Shown: positions 26,820 through 35,252 of the stretch, piece after piece
Layout of the letters: each line of letters begins with the position of its first letter
Numbering within the stretch: the stretch's first letter is position 1
Source of the DNA: Natronorubrum tibetense GA33
GTDB taxonomy: Archaea; Halobacteriota; Halobacteria; Halobacteriales; Natrialbaceae
Assembly (NCBI RefSeq): GCF_000383975.1
Contig: NZ_KB913017.1
Span: 3,758,265-3,822,264 of the forward strand
Direction: 5' to 3'
Length of the DNA: 64,000 nt
The notes under the pieces: generated by a model
Told to the model about the DNA's origin: nothing
The model's database searches: none
Seen by the model: the letters and a program-made list of their open reading frames with translations, nothing else
Position numbers and translations under genes: made by a program

Positions 26820-26895
26820 CGACTCGTGGCAACTAGGGTTGCCACATCCTCCCCAGCCGATTCGCTCACTCCGTTCGCTCATCCCTCGCACGGCA
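26820..26895 (-). repeat. Dispersed repeat, copy B, with hairpin
   Basis: On the minus strand the core GAGCGAATCGGCTGGGGAGG (26848-26867) is preceded by GCGAGGGATGAGCGA and followed by a perfect hairpin. On the plus strand the hairpin reads GTGGCAACTAGGGTTGCCAC at 26826-26845, an 8-bp stem with a 4-base loop. The same order is seen in copy C. Confidence 0.7.
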
Positions 26896-27084
26896 ACGGA
26901 CCGCGTCTCACTTCACGTTGCCGCGATCCGGCGCACGCCACCGCACGTGGTTCGATCGGTCCGAACAGAGTGGGGACGATCTGCGAGTCGCTCGAGTCCG
27001 CTCGAAATTCGCCTTCAGATAGCGATTCGGCCGGCCACCGACGTATTTCGGGGGCTTTTTGCACGCCTCCTGCCAACTCGAACC

Positions 27085-27792
27085 GTGAACGACGAGGCGA
27101 TCCCGACCGGCTGTGCCCCGGTCGACGAGTTACTCGGTGGGGGATTCGAACGCGGGACCGTCACGCAGGTGTACGGCCCGCCGGCAGCGGGCAAGACGAA
27201 CCTCGCGCTCTCGGCGGCCGTCGAGACGGCCGCGGACGACGGCACCGCCGTCTACATCGACACCGAGGGCGTCTCCGTCGACCGCTTTCAGCAGTTACTC
27301 ACCGCACGCGTCGGCGAGGACGACGTCGAGGCCGTCGCCTCCCGGATCGTCGTCGAGGACGCGCTGAACTTCGAGGAGCAGTCCGAGGCCGTCCGCGACG
27401 CCGAGGAGTTCGCCGAGCGCGCCGACCTGATCGTCCTCGACAGCGCGACCGGCTTCTACCGCCTCGAGCGAACCGGCGACAACGACGACGGCGAGGCGCT
27501 CCGCGGCGTCGCCCGACAGGTGACCCACCTGCTCTCGCTCGCCCGAAAACACGACCTCGCGGTCGTCCTGACGAACCAGGTGTTCGCCGACCCCGAGGCC
27601 GACCGCACGCGCGCGCTCGGCGGCAATACCTTGGAGCACTGGACCGGTGTCGTCCTCCGTCTCGAGCGCTTCCGCGGCGGAAACCGGCGGGCCACGCTCG
27701 AGAAACACCGCTCGAAAGCCGTGGGCGAGTCCGTTCAGTTCCGGATCACGGATTCGGGACTCGAGGGTGGCGACGACTCGAGTCGGTTGTAA
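27085..27792 (+). CDS. radB: DNA repair and recombination protein RadB
   Basis: Archaeal RecA/Rad51-family paralogue that helps RadA-driven recombination; it binds ATP and DNA but has weak ATPase activity. Starting from the GTG at 27085 the 235-residue protein begins NDEAIPTGCAPVDELLGGGF, as family members do. Walker A is GPPAAGKTN (about 32-40), Walker B is DLIVLDSATGF (about 113), and motif C includes VVLTNQVFADP. There is no N-terminal HhH domain, which separates RadB from RadA. The longer open frame upstream runs through a dispersed repeat and is not coding. Confidence 0.93.
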   Translation: MNDEAIPTGCAPVDELLGGGFERGTVTQVYGPPAAGKTNLALSAAVETAADDGTAVYIDTEGVSVDRFQQLLTARVGEDDVEAVASRIVVEDALNFEEQSEAVRDAEEFAERADLIVLDSATGFYRLERTGDNDDGEALRGVARQVTHLLSLARKHDLAVVLTNQVFADPEADRTRALGGNTLEHWTGVVLRLERFRGGNRRATLEKHRSKAVGESVQFRITDSGLEGGDDSSRL

Positions 27793-27886
27793 GACGCGAC
27801 GATTGGAGTCGGTTAGAGGGCGGCACACTCGCTGGCGCATTCGATAGCCGGCACCAAAAAATCGTGAAATCGAGCAGTCGGAACGC

Positions 27887-29044
27887 CTACAGCTCGTTTA
27901 GCTTTCGAAGCAGCTGACCGCGGTACTCCTCGTCGCTGGTGACGCCTTTGACTTCCAAGACGTTGCGCTCGAGTTTGTCGATGGCGACGCGGAAGCTGTT
28001 CTCTGCGCCGTAGCCCTCGCCGGTGCCGGCGACCTGGCCCTTGTTGGTTCGCAGTCGAATCTGACACTGGACGAGCGGGGTACCCCGAAGCTTCTCGTTG
28101 TGCTCGTGGAAGCGGACGTGGGCGTGCATCACCTGCATGTCGGCGTACTTGTCGGCGACCTCCTCGATGCTCTGAACGATCGACTCCCGGGTGATGGTGT
28201 CGAGCATCGAGATGTTGGTGATCTGGACGTCCATGTGTTCCTCCTCGGTGAACGTGAGCGCGCGCAGGATGTCGGTTTTGGTGATGACGCCGATGACGAC
28301 GCGGTCGTCGTCCTCGGGGGTGACCATCAGACCGGCGTAGTCCTTCTCGAGCATGGTTTCGACGGCTTCCTTGGCCGTTACCTCGAGCGTCGTGGTCACG
28401 ACGGGGCTGTTCATGATGTCGTAGACGGGGACATCGAGCAGCCGCTGGGAGTCACCGACGCGGTCGCCCGTCGTCGTCGTGTGGTTCTCTCGGATGACGA
28501 AGTCCGCGATGTCGTGGGTGGTCACGACGCCGGTAAGAAAGCCGTTCTCGTTGAGGACCGGAAGCCGAGAGATGCCGTTCTCTCGCAGATAGTTGATTGC
28601 CTTGCCGATCCCGTCGTCCTCTTTGAGGGTGACCGGATCGTCGGTGTAGATGTCCTCGACCGAAAGAGCGTCTAGGTTCTCGAGGACGGCCTCGAGAATG
28701 GCGTCGTCGGTGATGACTCCCCAGAGGTCGCCGTGTTCGAAGACGGGCGCGACCTTCGAGTTGCTCTCGATCAGGAGGCGTGCGGCCTCCCGGACGTTCT
28801 CCTCCCGATCGATCTTCGGTGCCGGGTCGTTCCGGCTCGGTTTGATTAGCGCCGCCACCTTCGCATCGTCCTCGACGTGTGACTGGAGGACCTCCCGCTC
28901 GCTGATGACGCCCTCGTACGCCCCGTCGTTGGTGACGATAATTCCCTTGGGGTTGCCGTTCTCGAACGTAGAACGAACCTTCCCCATACGCTGCCCGACG
29001 TCGACTTCGATATAGTCCCTGGTGGCGATATCAGCAATATTCAT
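27887..29044 (-). CDS. Four-CBS-domain protein with C-terminal HPF/RaiA-like domain
   Basis: A protein of 385 residues. Four CBS repeats are visible: MNIADIATRDYIEVD at the start, then SRNDPAPKIDREENVREAAR (about 85), SVEDIYTDDPVTLKEDDGIG (about 135), and VYDIMNSPVVTTTLEVTAKE (about 200). CBS pairs bind adenosine nucleotides. The last 120 residues (DMQVMHAHVRFHEHN and LVQCQIRLRTNKGQVAGTGE) resemble the ribosome hibernation factor HPF/RaiA fold. The combination suggests energy-sensing control of ribosome dormancy, which is inference. The ATG at 29044 is the family-like start. Confidence 0.8.
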   Translation of the reverse strand: MNIADIATRDYIEVDVGQRMGKVRSTFENGNPKGIIVTNDGAYEGVISEREVLQSHVEDDAKVAALIKPSRNDPAPKIDREENVREAARLLIESNSKVAPVFEHGDLWGVITDDAILEAVLENLDALSVEDIYTDDPVTLKEDDGIGKAINYLRENGISRLPVLNENGFLTGVVTTHDIADFVIRENHTTTTGDRVGDSQRLLDVPVYDIMNSPVVTTTLEVTAKEAVETMLEKDYAGLMVTPEDDDRVVIGVITKTDILRALTFTEEEHMDVQITNISMLDTITRESIVQSIEEVADKYADMQVMHAHVRFHEHNEKLRGTPLVQCQIRLRTNKGQVAGTGEGYGAENSFRVAIDKLERNVLEVKGVTSDEEYRGQLLRKLNEL

Positions 29045-29203
29045 CGTTCTGTCCGAGTATACTGTCGCCGGGGTTTTGAACATACCGCACGTTCTGGCCG
29101 GGTGGAAACGAGGCCGGTCGCCGACGAAGGGCGACCGTCGAAGCAGGATCGATCGTCGACGCAGGGCCGACCGTTTTGCATATCGCGCTCGTAGGAACAC
29201 GTA

Positions 29204-29506
29204 ATGGCACCCGACATCAGTGTACTCGGTCGGTACACCTACCTCGCGACGGAACTGGTCTGGGGAAGCGTCGCCTTCCTGTTGCTCCACCGAGCGAACG
29301 CGCTCCGAAAGGCCGCCGTAACGATCCTCGCGCTGTACCCCGTCGCCTACCTCTGGGACCGCTACACCCTCGCCGTCGGCGTTTTCGACATCAAACTCCG
29401 GACGGGGATCGATATCGCGGGGATCCCGCTCGAGGAACACCTCTTTATGGCGGTCGTGCCCGGACTCGTGATCGGCTTCCACGAAACCATCTTCGGCAAA
29501 GAGTAA
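29204..29506 (+). CDS. Single-domain lycopene cyclase-like membrane protein
   Basis: A 100-residue membrane protein with three helices matching one half of heterodimeric or fused lycopene beta-cyclases (CrtYc/CrtYd). The signature PLEEHLFMAVVPGLVIGFHE (about 75-94) holds the conserved E-E pair. Known cyclases need two such domains, so this one may pair with itself or with another gene, or have a different substrate. No carotenoid gene is adjacent; the next gene is a CAP-domain protein. Related stand-alone domains are common in haloarchaea. Confidence 0.8.
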   Translation: MAPDISVLGRYTYLATELVWGSVAFLLLHRANALRKAAVTILALYPVAYLWDRYTLAVGVFDIKLRTGIDIAGIPLEEHLFMAVVPGLVIGFHETIFGKE

Positions 29507-29589
29507 TCGCCACCTACGGCGACGACTCGAGTGTCAGTCGCTGCAATGGACCGCGACTGTCTTATCCCGGCCTCACGACCGTACGGGCG

Positions 29590-30366
29590 ATGGAAGACCG
29601 GCGTCCGTCGACCGATCCGAACGGCAGCGATCCCACCGATAGAGCGCTGATCCGGGGGATCCTGCGCTTTTTCGTCGCCGTCGCGCTGGTCGGCGCGATC
29701 GTGTTCGGCGCCGTGCTGTTCGCACCGACCCTCGTCGACGATATCGGCGGCGTCGACGAGTTCGAGAGCCCAGACGGCGTCGACATCGGGACGCAGCCGT
29801 CGCCGAGCTCGGACCCGCCGCCAGCCGGCGAACGCGATCCGAACGTCACGGACCCGAACGACCCCAATGAATCGGCGTACGAGGCCGATGTCGAGACGAT
29901 CGATTCGATGACCGTCGAGGACTTCGTCCACGCCGAGGTCAACGACCGCCGGGCCGAGCACGGCCTCGAGCCCCTCGAGTGGGACGGCACGGTCGCCTCC
30001 GTCTCCCGGGCTCACAGCTACGACATGGCCGACCGCGACTACTTCGATCACGTCAATCCCGACGGCGAGGAGCCAATGGACCGGTTCACCGACGTCGACG
30101 ACTACTGCCGGGGCTATGGTGAGAATATCGCGCTGACGTACATCGATCGGCCCGTCCAGAACCCCGACACGGACGAGACCGACCGCCACGAGACCGCGGA
30201 GGAACTCGCGAACGGGCTCGTCGATCAGTGGATGAACTCCACGCCGCACCGACAGGCGATCCTCGAGGAAGACGGCGTGCCCGACTGGGATCGGGCCGGC
30301 GTCGGTGTCTACCTCACGGACGACGGCGAGGCCTACGCGTCGCACAACTTCTGTCGCGAGTACTGA
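29590..30366 (+). CDS. Membrane-anchored CAP-domain protein
   Basis: A 258-residue protein with one N-terminal membrane helix (ILRFFVAVALVGAIVFGAVL, about 23-42), an acidic Pro-rich linker, and a CAP/SCP domain outside the cell. The domain shows VNDRRAEHGLEPLEWD, then SYDMADRDYFDHVNPDGEEP with a metal-type His, GYGENIAL and the HRQAILEEDGVPDWDRAGVG block. Bacterial and archaeal CAP proteins may be proteases or binding proteins; the role here is unknown. It lies 84 bp after the cyclase-like gene in the same direction. Confidence 0.88.
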   Translation: MEDRRPSTDPNGSDPTDRALIRGILRFFVAVALVGAIVFGAVLFAPTLVDDIGGVDEFESPDGVDIGTQPSPSSDPPPAGERDPNVTDPNDPNESAYEADVETIDSMTVEDFVHAEVNDRRAEHGLEPLEWDGTVASVSRAHSYDMADRDYFDHVNPDGEEPMDRFTDVDDYCRGYGENIALTYIDRPVQNPDTDETDRHETAEELANGLVDQWMNSTPHRQAILEEDGVPDWDRAGVGVYLTDDGEAYASHNFCREY

Positions 30367-30489
30367 CCGACTAACAGCTTCTGTCGAGAGTCTGGCTGCA
30401 CAACCGGTTGGTGTCTGGGCCGACACTCACACGGTCCGGAATCTGTGGCGGATTGACAGAGCTTTGAGGCTGGATCACCGGTATCCGGT

Positions 30490-31272
30490 ATGGACGTTCC
30501 TGAGACGGCGAAGTCGGTCTATCGAACGGCAACCGACCGCGACATCTCCTTTCTCGCGGCCGGGTTCGCGTACTACGCGTTTGTCTCGCTGATTCCGCTC
30601 GTGATCCTCGCGCTCGTCGTCGGCTCGTTTCTCGGCGGGGAGGACGCCGCCGAACGGCTGATTCTGGTCGCCGGCGACTTCCTCCCCGAAGCGGGCGAGG
30701 ACCTCGTGCTCGAGGCGCTGACGACCGAGTCCGGTCGCGCGGAGGCGACGATCGTCGCCCTCGGCGTCGCCTCCTGGGGTGCGCTCAAGGTCTTTCGCGG
30801 GCTCAGTCGCGCGTTCGACACCGTCTACGACCAGACCGGCGAGGACACGCTCGTCGACCAGCTCAAAGACGGCGCAACCGTGATCCTCGCCGGTGTAGGC
30901 GCTCTGGCGCTCATGATCGGTATCGGAACGGTGATCGGGCTCGCGGCCGACGTCGTTCCCCTCGCCGGTCTGCTGAGCTGGGTCACGCTGCTGGTCGGGC
31001 TCGTCCTCGTCTTCTTCCCGATCTACTACGTGTTGCCGCCGATTCCGGTCGACGCACTCGAGATCCTCCCCGGGGCCGTCTTCGCTGCCGTCGGCTGGAC
31101 GGTCCTCCAGGCCGGCTTCCAGCTGTACGCGGCCAACGCCGGCCAGTACCAGGCCTACGGCGCGGTCGGCGCCGTCCTCCTCTTCGTCACCTGGCTCTAT
31201 TTCGCCGGCATGCTCATCCTGTTCGGCGCGGTGCTCAACGTCGTCCTCTCGGAGCTCCGCCTCGACGAATAG
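30490..31272 (+). CDS. YihY/BrkB-family membrane protein
   Basis: A 260-residue protein with six transmembrane helices. The opening YRTATDRDISFLAAGFAYYA (about 11-30) and SLIPLVILALVVGS are the family hallmark; GALKVFRGLSRAFDTVYDQT and the late YGAVGAVLLFVTWLYFAGMLI also fit. Function in archaea is unclear; transport of a small molecule or membrane stress roles have been proposed for bacterial relatives. It follows the CAP gene in the same direction with a 123-bp gap. Confidence 0.88.
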   Translation: MDVPETAKSVYRTATDRDISFLAAGFAYYAFVSLIPLVILALVVGSFLGGEDAAERLILVAGDFLPEAGEDLVLEALTTESGRAEATIVALGVASWGALKVFRGLSRAFDTVYDQTGEDTLVDQLKDGATVILAGVGALALMIGIGTVIGLAADVVPLAGLLSWVTLLVGLVLVFFPIYYVLPPIPVDALEILPGAVFAAVGWTVLQAGFQLYAANAGQYQAYGAVGAVLLFVTWLYFAGMLILFGAVLNVVLSELRLDE

Positions 31273-31374
31273 GCGGCCGAAAACGCGACACTGACCCGAG
31301 TTCGGACGGCCCCGGTCGTCGGCCATCACCGCCGTGGGGAACAGTTATGGTTCCGGCACGGACAGACCAGCACA

Positions 31375-32184
31375 ATGAGCGACGACCAGTCACGGCGGTC
31401 TACCGCCGCCGACTCCGGTGCCGACGCGAGCGAGTCGGCCGACGATGCGGACGGCGACACCCTCGAGCCGAGCGGCGGTCCCCAGCGCGTCGTCTCGGAC
31501 CAGAGCGTCGACGACATCCTCGACTCGCTCGGTGAAACGAAAGCGAACGCGACGGGCTCGAGCGAGCCCCCCGCGACGACCGCAGGCGAAGAATCAACGA
31601 CGGTCGAGTTCGACGAGGACGAGGTTCCCGACCCCGAGGAGACGGCGACCGACGCCGAATCGAATCTCGAGGACGATGGCGAAGCGAACACAGACGAGAC
31701 CGAATCGGACGGTGACGGTACAGCGGCGGAGACCGACGGCACCGAAGCGGGTGACGATAGCACCGAAGCGGGTGACGATGCCACCGAGGCGGAGACCGAC
31801 GCTACCGCTTCGGTCGACGCGGCGGCCTCCTCTCTCCAGGCTGAAACGGCCCGCGCGGAGGACGAAAACGAGTCAATCGAGGAACTGGCCGCCCGCATCG
31901 AAACCGGCAGCGTCACCGGCGCGGACGTTCGGGCCGCCGAAGCGGGGGAAGGACGCGAGTCGACACCCGATGTCGACGAAATCGAGCTCTCGATGGACGA
32001 TCTCGAGGCCACGCAGTCGAAAAGCAGCGGCTCGAGCGCGGCTTCCGGCTCCGATCTCGGAGACGACGCCGGCCCACTCGCGGGGTCGATCTCGCGCGAC
32101 GACGGCGACTCGAGCGACGACGGGGAGGACGAGGCGGAATCTCCCGGACTGCTCGGACGAGTCAAGCGGCTCTTCGGCGGATAA
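31375..32184 (+). CDS. Acidic disordered haloarchaeal protein
   Basis: A 269-residue protein dominated by Asp, Glu, Ser, Thr and Ala, with a repeat-like stretch TEAGDDSTEAGDDATEAETD (about 122-141). Two possible folded pieces are QRVVSDQSVDDILDSLGETK (about 37-56) and the segment NESIEELAARIETGSVTGAD (about 164-183). It ends in a short basic tail, LLGRVKRLFGG. I do not recognise a family. The tail could bind membrane or nucleic acid, but that is guesswork. Confidence 0.6.
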   Translation: MSDDQSRRSTAADSGADASESADDADGDTLEPSGGPQRVVSDQSVDDILDSLGETKANATGSSEPPATTAGEESTTVEFDEDEVPDPEETATDAESNLEDDGEANTDETESDGDGTAAETDGTEAGDDSTEAGDDATEAETDATASVDAAASSLQAETARAEDENESIEELAARIETGSVTGADVRAAEAGEGRESTPDVDEIELSMDDLEATQSKSSGSSAASGSDLGDDAGPLAGSISRDDGDSSDDGEDEAESPGLLGRVKRLFGG

Positions 32185-32240
32185 CGGCGCGAACGGCTCG
32201 TTTCGGGGTGCTTTCCGGTTTTCTCGAGTTTGGCACTTCC

Positions 32241-32502
32241 TCAACCGACCAGCGTGATCAGCACGAACAGCGTAAGGATCGAGACGAGCGTCGTCGCGAA
32301 GACGTTCAACGAGGCGAACTCCGTGTCGCCGCCGAGCTCGGACGAAAACGTTCGAGACGAAGATCAGCGCGGGCAGCGCGACGTAGTATGCGGTGGCGTT
32401 CAACGCCGCAGTTCGGCCGGTGTCGAGGATGCCGGAGGCTCGCAGTCCCGTTCCGCACAGGAGGAGGACGAGCAACGCCAGGAGCCGGCCGAGGAGTTCC
32501 AC
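32241..32502 (-). pseudogene. Remnant of an AEC-family transporter, internally deleted
   Basis: The minus strand encodes an AEC-transporter start, ELLGRLLALLVLLLCGTGLR and ATAYYVALPALIFVSN, for about 50 residues. After a frame change near 32350 it reads GGDTEFASLNVFATTLVSIL TLFVLITLVG then stop, which matches an AEC C-terminus. About 220 internal residues are missing. The longer minus frame to 31873 is only a shadow. The remnant is not expected to function. It sits between the acidic protein gene and the MATE gene. Confidence 0.65.
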
Positions 32503-32668
32503 AGCGGTCTCGAGTCGGCTCCCGCTTTTTTACCGTTCAGTTACACGACAGTGTAACTAATGACACGATTCGAGCGGCGGATCGGACGATAGCCGCCTCG
32601 ATACGTCCTCCGGTCAATCGCCAGGTCGCAAGCCCTTTGAACGCATTCGATAATGGACTGGTACTGCC

Positions 32669-34114
32669 GTGAGTCGGATTCCGAACCCGTTGCGTTTGAC
32701 GATCCTCTACATCGGTCTCTCGCTTGCACGTCTCGGGCTGATCGATCGAGAGCGCGCCGTTCAGACAACCATCCTCGCGTGGCCCCGCATCGTCACCGGG
32801 ATCGCGCGGATGTCCAAGAGCGCCGTCGACGTCGCGATGGTCGGCGTCGCGGTCGGAACCTCTGCCGTCGCGGGCGTCGGCTTCGCGGGGCCATTCTGGG
32901 GACTCGCGTTCGCCATCGGCGGGGGCGTCGCCGGCGGCACCATCGCGCTCGTCTCGCAACGATTCGGGGCCGACGCCTACGACGAGTTGGGACTGGCCGT
33001 TCGCTCGAGTACGCTGCTCGTCGTCGTGATCAGTCTCCCGGTCGCGGCGTGTTTCTGGTTCTTTCCCCACGAGTTCATTTCGCTGCTCAGTAGCAACGAG
33101 TCGGCGATCGACTACGGCGCGACGTACCTGCAAGTCGTCGCCCTCGGCATCCCATTCGCGGGGCTCAACCTCGTCGGGAGTCGGACGCTCGTCGGCGCGG
33201 ACGACTCCTACATCGCGATGCAGATCCGCGCCGGCGGCGCGGTCATCAACATCGGGCTGAGCGCCCTGTTCATCTTCGGACTGGGGTTAGAGGTCGCCGG
33301 TGCCGCGCTCGGAACGGTGCTCGCGAACGTCGCCGTCACCGCGACATTCGCGGTCGGCATCGGTGCGGGCCGACTCCCGATCATCGGTGCGTTGCCGATC
33401 CGAGTCGATCCGCTGGGGTCCTACCTCGATCAAGATACGCTTCGAGACATCGTAACCATCGGACTCCCCGTCGGTGGTCGGAACCTCGTCTGGACCGTCG
33501 CCGAGTTCCCGATGCTCGGCATCCTCGACATCTTCGGCGAGAACACCGTCGCCGCGTTCGTCATCGCCCGGCGCATCTGGGGCATCATGAACACGCCCGG
33601 CTGGGGATTCGGGCTGGCATCCTCGAGTCTGGTCGGCCAGGCGCTCGGGCAGAACGACGAGCAGACAGCCGAGGCCTACGGGCGTGATATCATTCGATTC
33701 GCCGTGGCAACCTATCTCGTCAGCGCAGTTCTCATCGCGGTGTTCGCCGAACAGATCGTCGTGCTCTTCGCGGACGATCCGACGAGCCCCGAGATTCCGA
33801 TCGCGATCACGCTCGTCTACGCCTCCTGCGTCGCAGTCGTCTTTCAGGGAGTCGCCGGCGCCGCTGCCGGGCCGCTCGACGCCAGCGGTGACACGAAGGT
33901 TCCGTTCGCCAGCCAGTTCGTCGGGATGTTCCTCGTCTCGATCCCACTGGCGTACCTCGGTGCGACGACCGCGCTGGGCTACTGGGGGCTGTACCTCGCG
34001 TTCGTCGCGGAGACGAGCGTGCCCGCCGCGATCAACTACTGGCGGTTCCGCACGGACAAGTGGAAGGCGATCAGCGAGACATATCGGCCTGATGTGGCGG
34101 TTGCAGACGATTGA
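32669..34114 (+). CDS. MATE-family efflux transporter
   Basis: A 481-residue exporter with 12 predicted helices in two similar halves, driven by Na+ or H+ and expected to remove cationic drugs or metabolites. The first half contains VAVGTSAVAGVGFAGPFWGL and GGGVAGGTIALVSQRFGADA (about 78-97); the second half has NLVWTVAEFPMLGILDIFGE and GFGLASSSLVGQALGQND. The chosen start is GTG at 32669, which leaves a short amphipathic leader before the first helix. It lies beside the AEC scar, so a transporter may have been lost here. Confidence 0.9.
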   Translation: MSRIPNPLRLTILYIGLSLARLGLIDRERAVQTTILAWPRIVTGIARMSKSAVDVAMVGVAVGTSAVAGVGFAGPFWGLAFAIGGGVAGGTIALVSQRFGADAYDELGLAVRSSTLLVVVISLPVAACFWFFPHEFISLLSSNESAIDYGATYLQVVALGIPFAGLNLVGSRTLVGADDSYIAMQIRAGGAVINIGLSALFIFGLGLEVAGAALGTVLANVAVTATFAVGIGAGRLPIIGALPIRVDPLGSYLDQDTLRDIVTIGLPVGGRNLVWTVAEFPMLGILDIFGENTVAAFVIARRIWGIMNTPGWGFGLASSSLVGQALGQNDEQTAEAYGRDIIRFAVATYLVSAVLIAVFAEQIVVLFADDPTSPEIPIAITLVYASCVAVVFQGVAGAAAGPLDASGDTKVPFASQFVGMFLVSIPLAYLGATTALGYWGLYLAFVAETSVPAAINYWRFRTDKWKAISETYRPDVAVADD

Positions 34115-34293
34115 GGTCTGGGGCTCGAGACAGCGCGCTTGCGGATTGGTCGTTTCGAGAGAAGATCGAACCCCCTTCGATCGAGTCGTGATTCGACGTG
34201 GCCGTAATCTCGCCCATCGGAGTGGAACGAACTAACCATGGTAAGGGTTAACATTACACATAGCATAGCGTACGTCTAACCGACAAGAGATCG

Positions 34294-34644
34294 GTGCCCA
34301 TGCCAGAACAGTCAGCACATTCCCAGTCCGTCACGCTATCGCTGCCGCTCGAGGAGCAGTGGACGCTCCATCACGTTCTCCTCGATCGTATCGAACAAGA
34401 GCGCACGGCAACGGATCCGACCACCGTCGATCCGCCGCCAGTCGAGGTGTTTCAGGCGTTCGAGACGCTCGACGCGGGCCACGCCCGCTTTACGATCGCA
34501 CAGCTCGACGCGATCCAGACGATCCTCGCGGAATACCATCACTCACCAACGTGGTGGGAACTCGAGCGCCCGCAGCTCGAAGAGCTCCTGTACCGCGTCT
34601 CGAGCGCCATCGACGGGTTCGAACCGGCACTTTCGGCTGATTGA
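34294..34644 (+). CDS. Small conserved haloarchaeal protein
   Basis: A 116-residue acidic protein with HSQSVTLSLPLEEQWTLHHV near the start and ARFTIAQLDAIQTILAEYHH and YRVSSAIDGF later. It looks like a compact helical protein of a haloarchaeal-only family, but I cannot name a function. Two ATG codons (34294 and 34300) can start it. A TATA-like AGCATAGCG region lies upstream in an AT-richer patch. Confidence 0.6.
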   Translation: MPMPEQSAHSQSVTLSLPLEEQWTLHHVLLDRIEQERTATDPTTVDPPPVEVFQAFETLDAGHARFTIAQLDAIQTILAEYHHSPTWWELERPQLEELLYRVSSAIDGFEPALSAD

Positions 34645-35043
34645 TGGGTGTGCTCGAGCGAGTCGGTATTGTCGACTCGCGGCCGGTTCTCGAGTTCGAA
34701 GTGATCCGCTATCGCGTACGGCCGCTACCACCGAATCCAGGTGCGTCGACTCAAGTAGTTGTCAGCGCAGTAGAAACAGATAGGCGGATTTGAACGACGT
34801 CGAGACATGCTCGCTCGTGTTTCACCGATTGCGTTCTACGGTGCTAACGCGCCACGCTTCGCTCGTCAGTTGTTGTTCGTCGAAAAGTGGTTGGGGCAGA
34901 TTTGAACTACGCCCGAGAACCTGCGCCTTCGGCGCAGAACCTCGGTCTAGTTCAAATTGCCCGGACAATTTCTGACGGAACGACGACTCGCTCCGCGTGG
35001 CGCAAGCGCCACGCTTCGCTCGTCGGTATTGTTCCGTCAGAAA
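34645..35043. other. Downstream region of tRNA-Val with duplicated 3'-end segments
   Basis: No protein gene is recognised. About 60 bp of tRNA 3' end plus downstream sequence occurs twice in imperfect direct orientation: about 34850-34908 and 35008-35066, the latter being the real tRNA end. A weaker piece CGGATTTGAAC lies at about 34786. Confidence 0.65.
34887..34909 (-). repeat. Partial copy of tRNA-Val 3' end
   Basis: The plus strand reads GGTTGGGGCAGATTTGAACT, a perfect 20-base match to the T-arm and acceptor 3' side of the tRNA-Val at 35044-35118. It is placed in direct orientation about 157 bp away, as attachment sites of integrating elements are. Only the 3' part of the tRNA is copied. 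Confidence 0.75.
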
Positions 35044-35118
35044 TGGGTTGGGGCAGATTTGAACTGCCGGCCTCCTCCATGTCAAGGAGGTGTCATAACC
35101 AGACTAGACCACCAACCC
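35044..35118 (-). tRNA. tRNA-Val (anticodon GAC)
   Basis: The minus strand folds into a full cloverleaf: acceptor GGGTTGG with CCAACCC, D arm GTCTAGTCTGGTTATGAC, anticodon stem CCTCC/GGAGG with loop TTGACAT (anticodon GAC), a 5-base variable region, T arm GGCAG TTCAAAT CTGCC and discriminator A. No intron is present and no CCA is encoded. Its 3' end faces the repeat-rich region to the left. Confidence 0.95.
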
Positions 35119-35252
35119 GCCTGGTTTCGCTTGCGTGGCCTCCGTCGCCACCTTGTCTGCACTCATTGATTGCCCACCACCGTAATTGAAGGTTTCGAAT
35201 CGACTGCCGTACGCGACTCGCACCCACGCACCCCGCCGATACGCTTAAGTTG

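Larger units (their letters stand above)
26269..27084. other. 816-bp gap with two inverted copies of a dispersed repeat
   Basis: No gene is recognised. Purine-rich phrases such as AACGGAGTGAAC recur. Two copies of a dispersed repeat are present in opposite orientation, listed separately, and a short hairpin lies beside one. The right end must contain the radB promoter. Confidence 0.6.

Noticed and set aside
26745-27917. A 390-residue frame overlapping radB
   Set aside because: Arg-rich and out of phase with the clear RadB motifs; its start lies in a dispersed repeat.
31873-32240. Continuation of the AEC remnant frame to 31873
   Set aside because: Downstream of the frameshift the frame reads through the antisense of the acidic protein gene and has no membrane helices.
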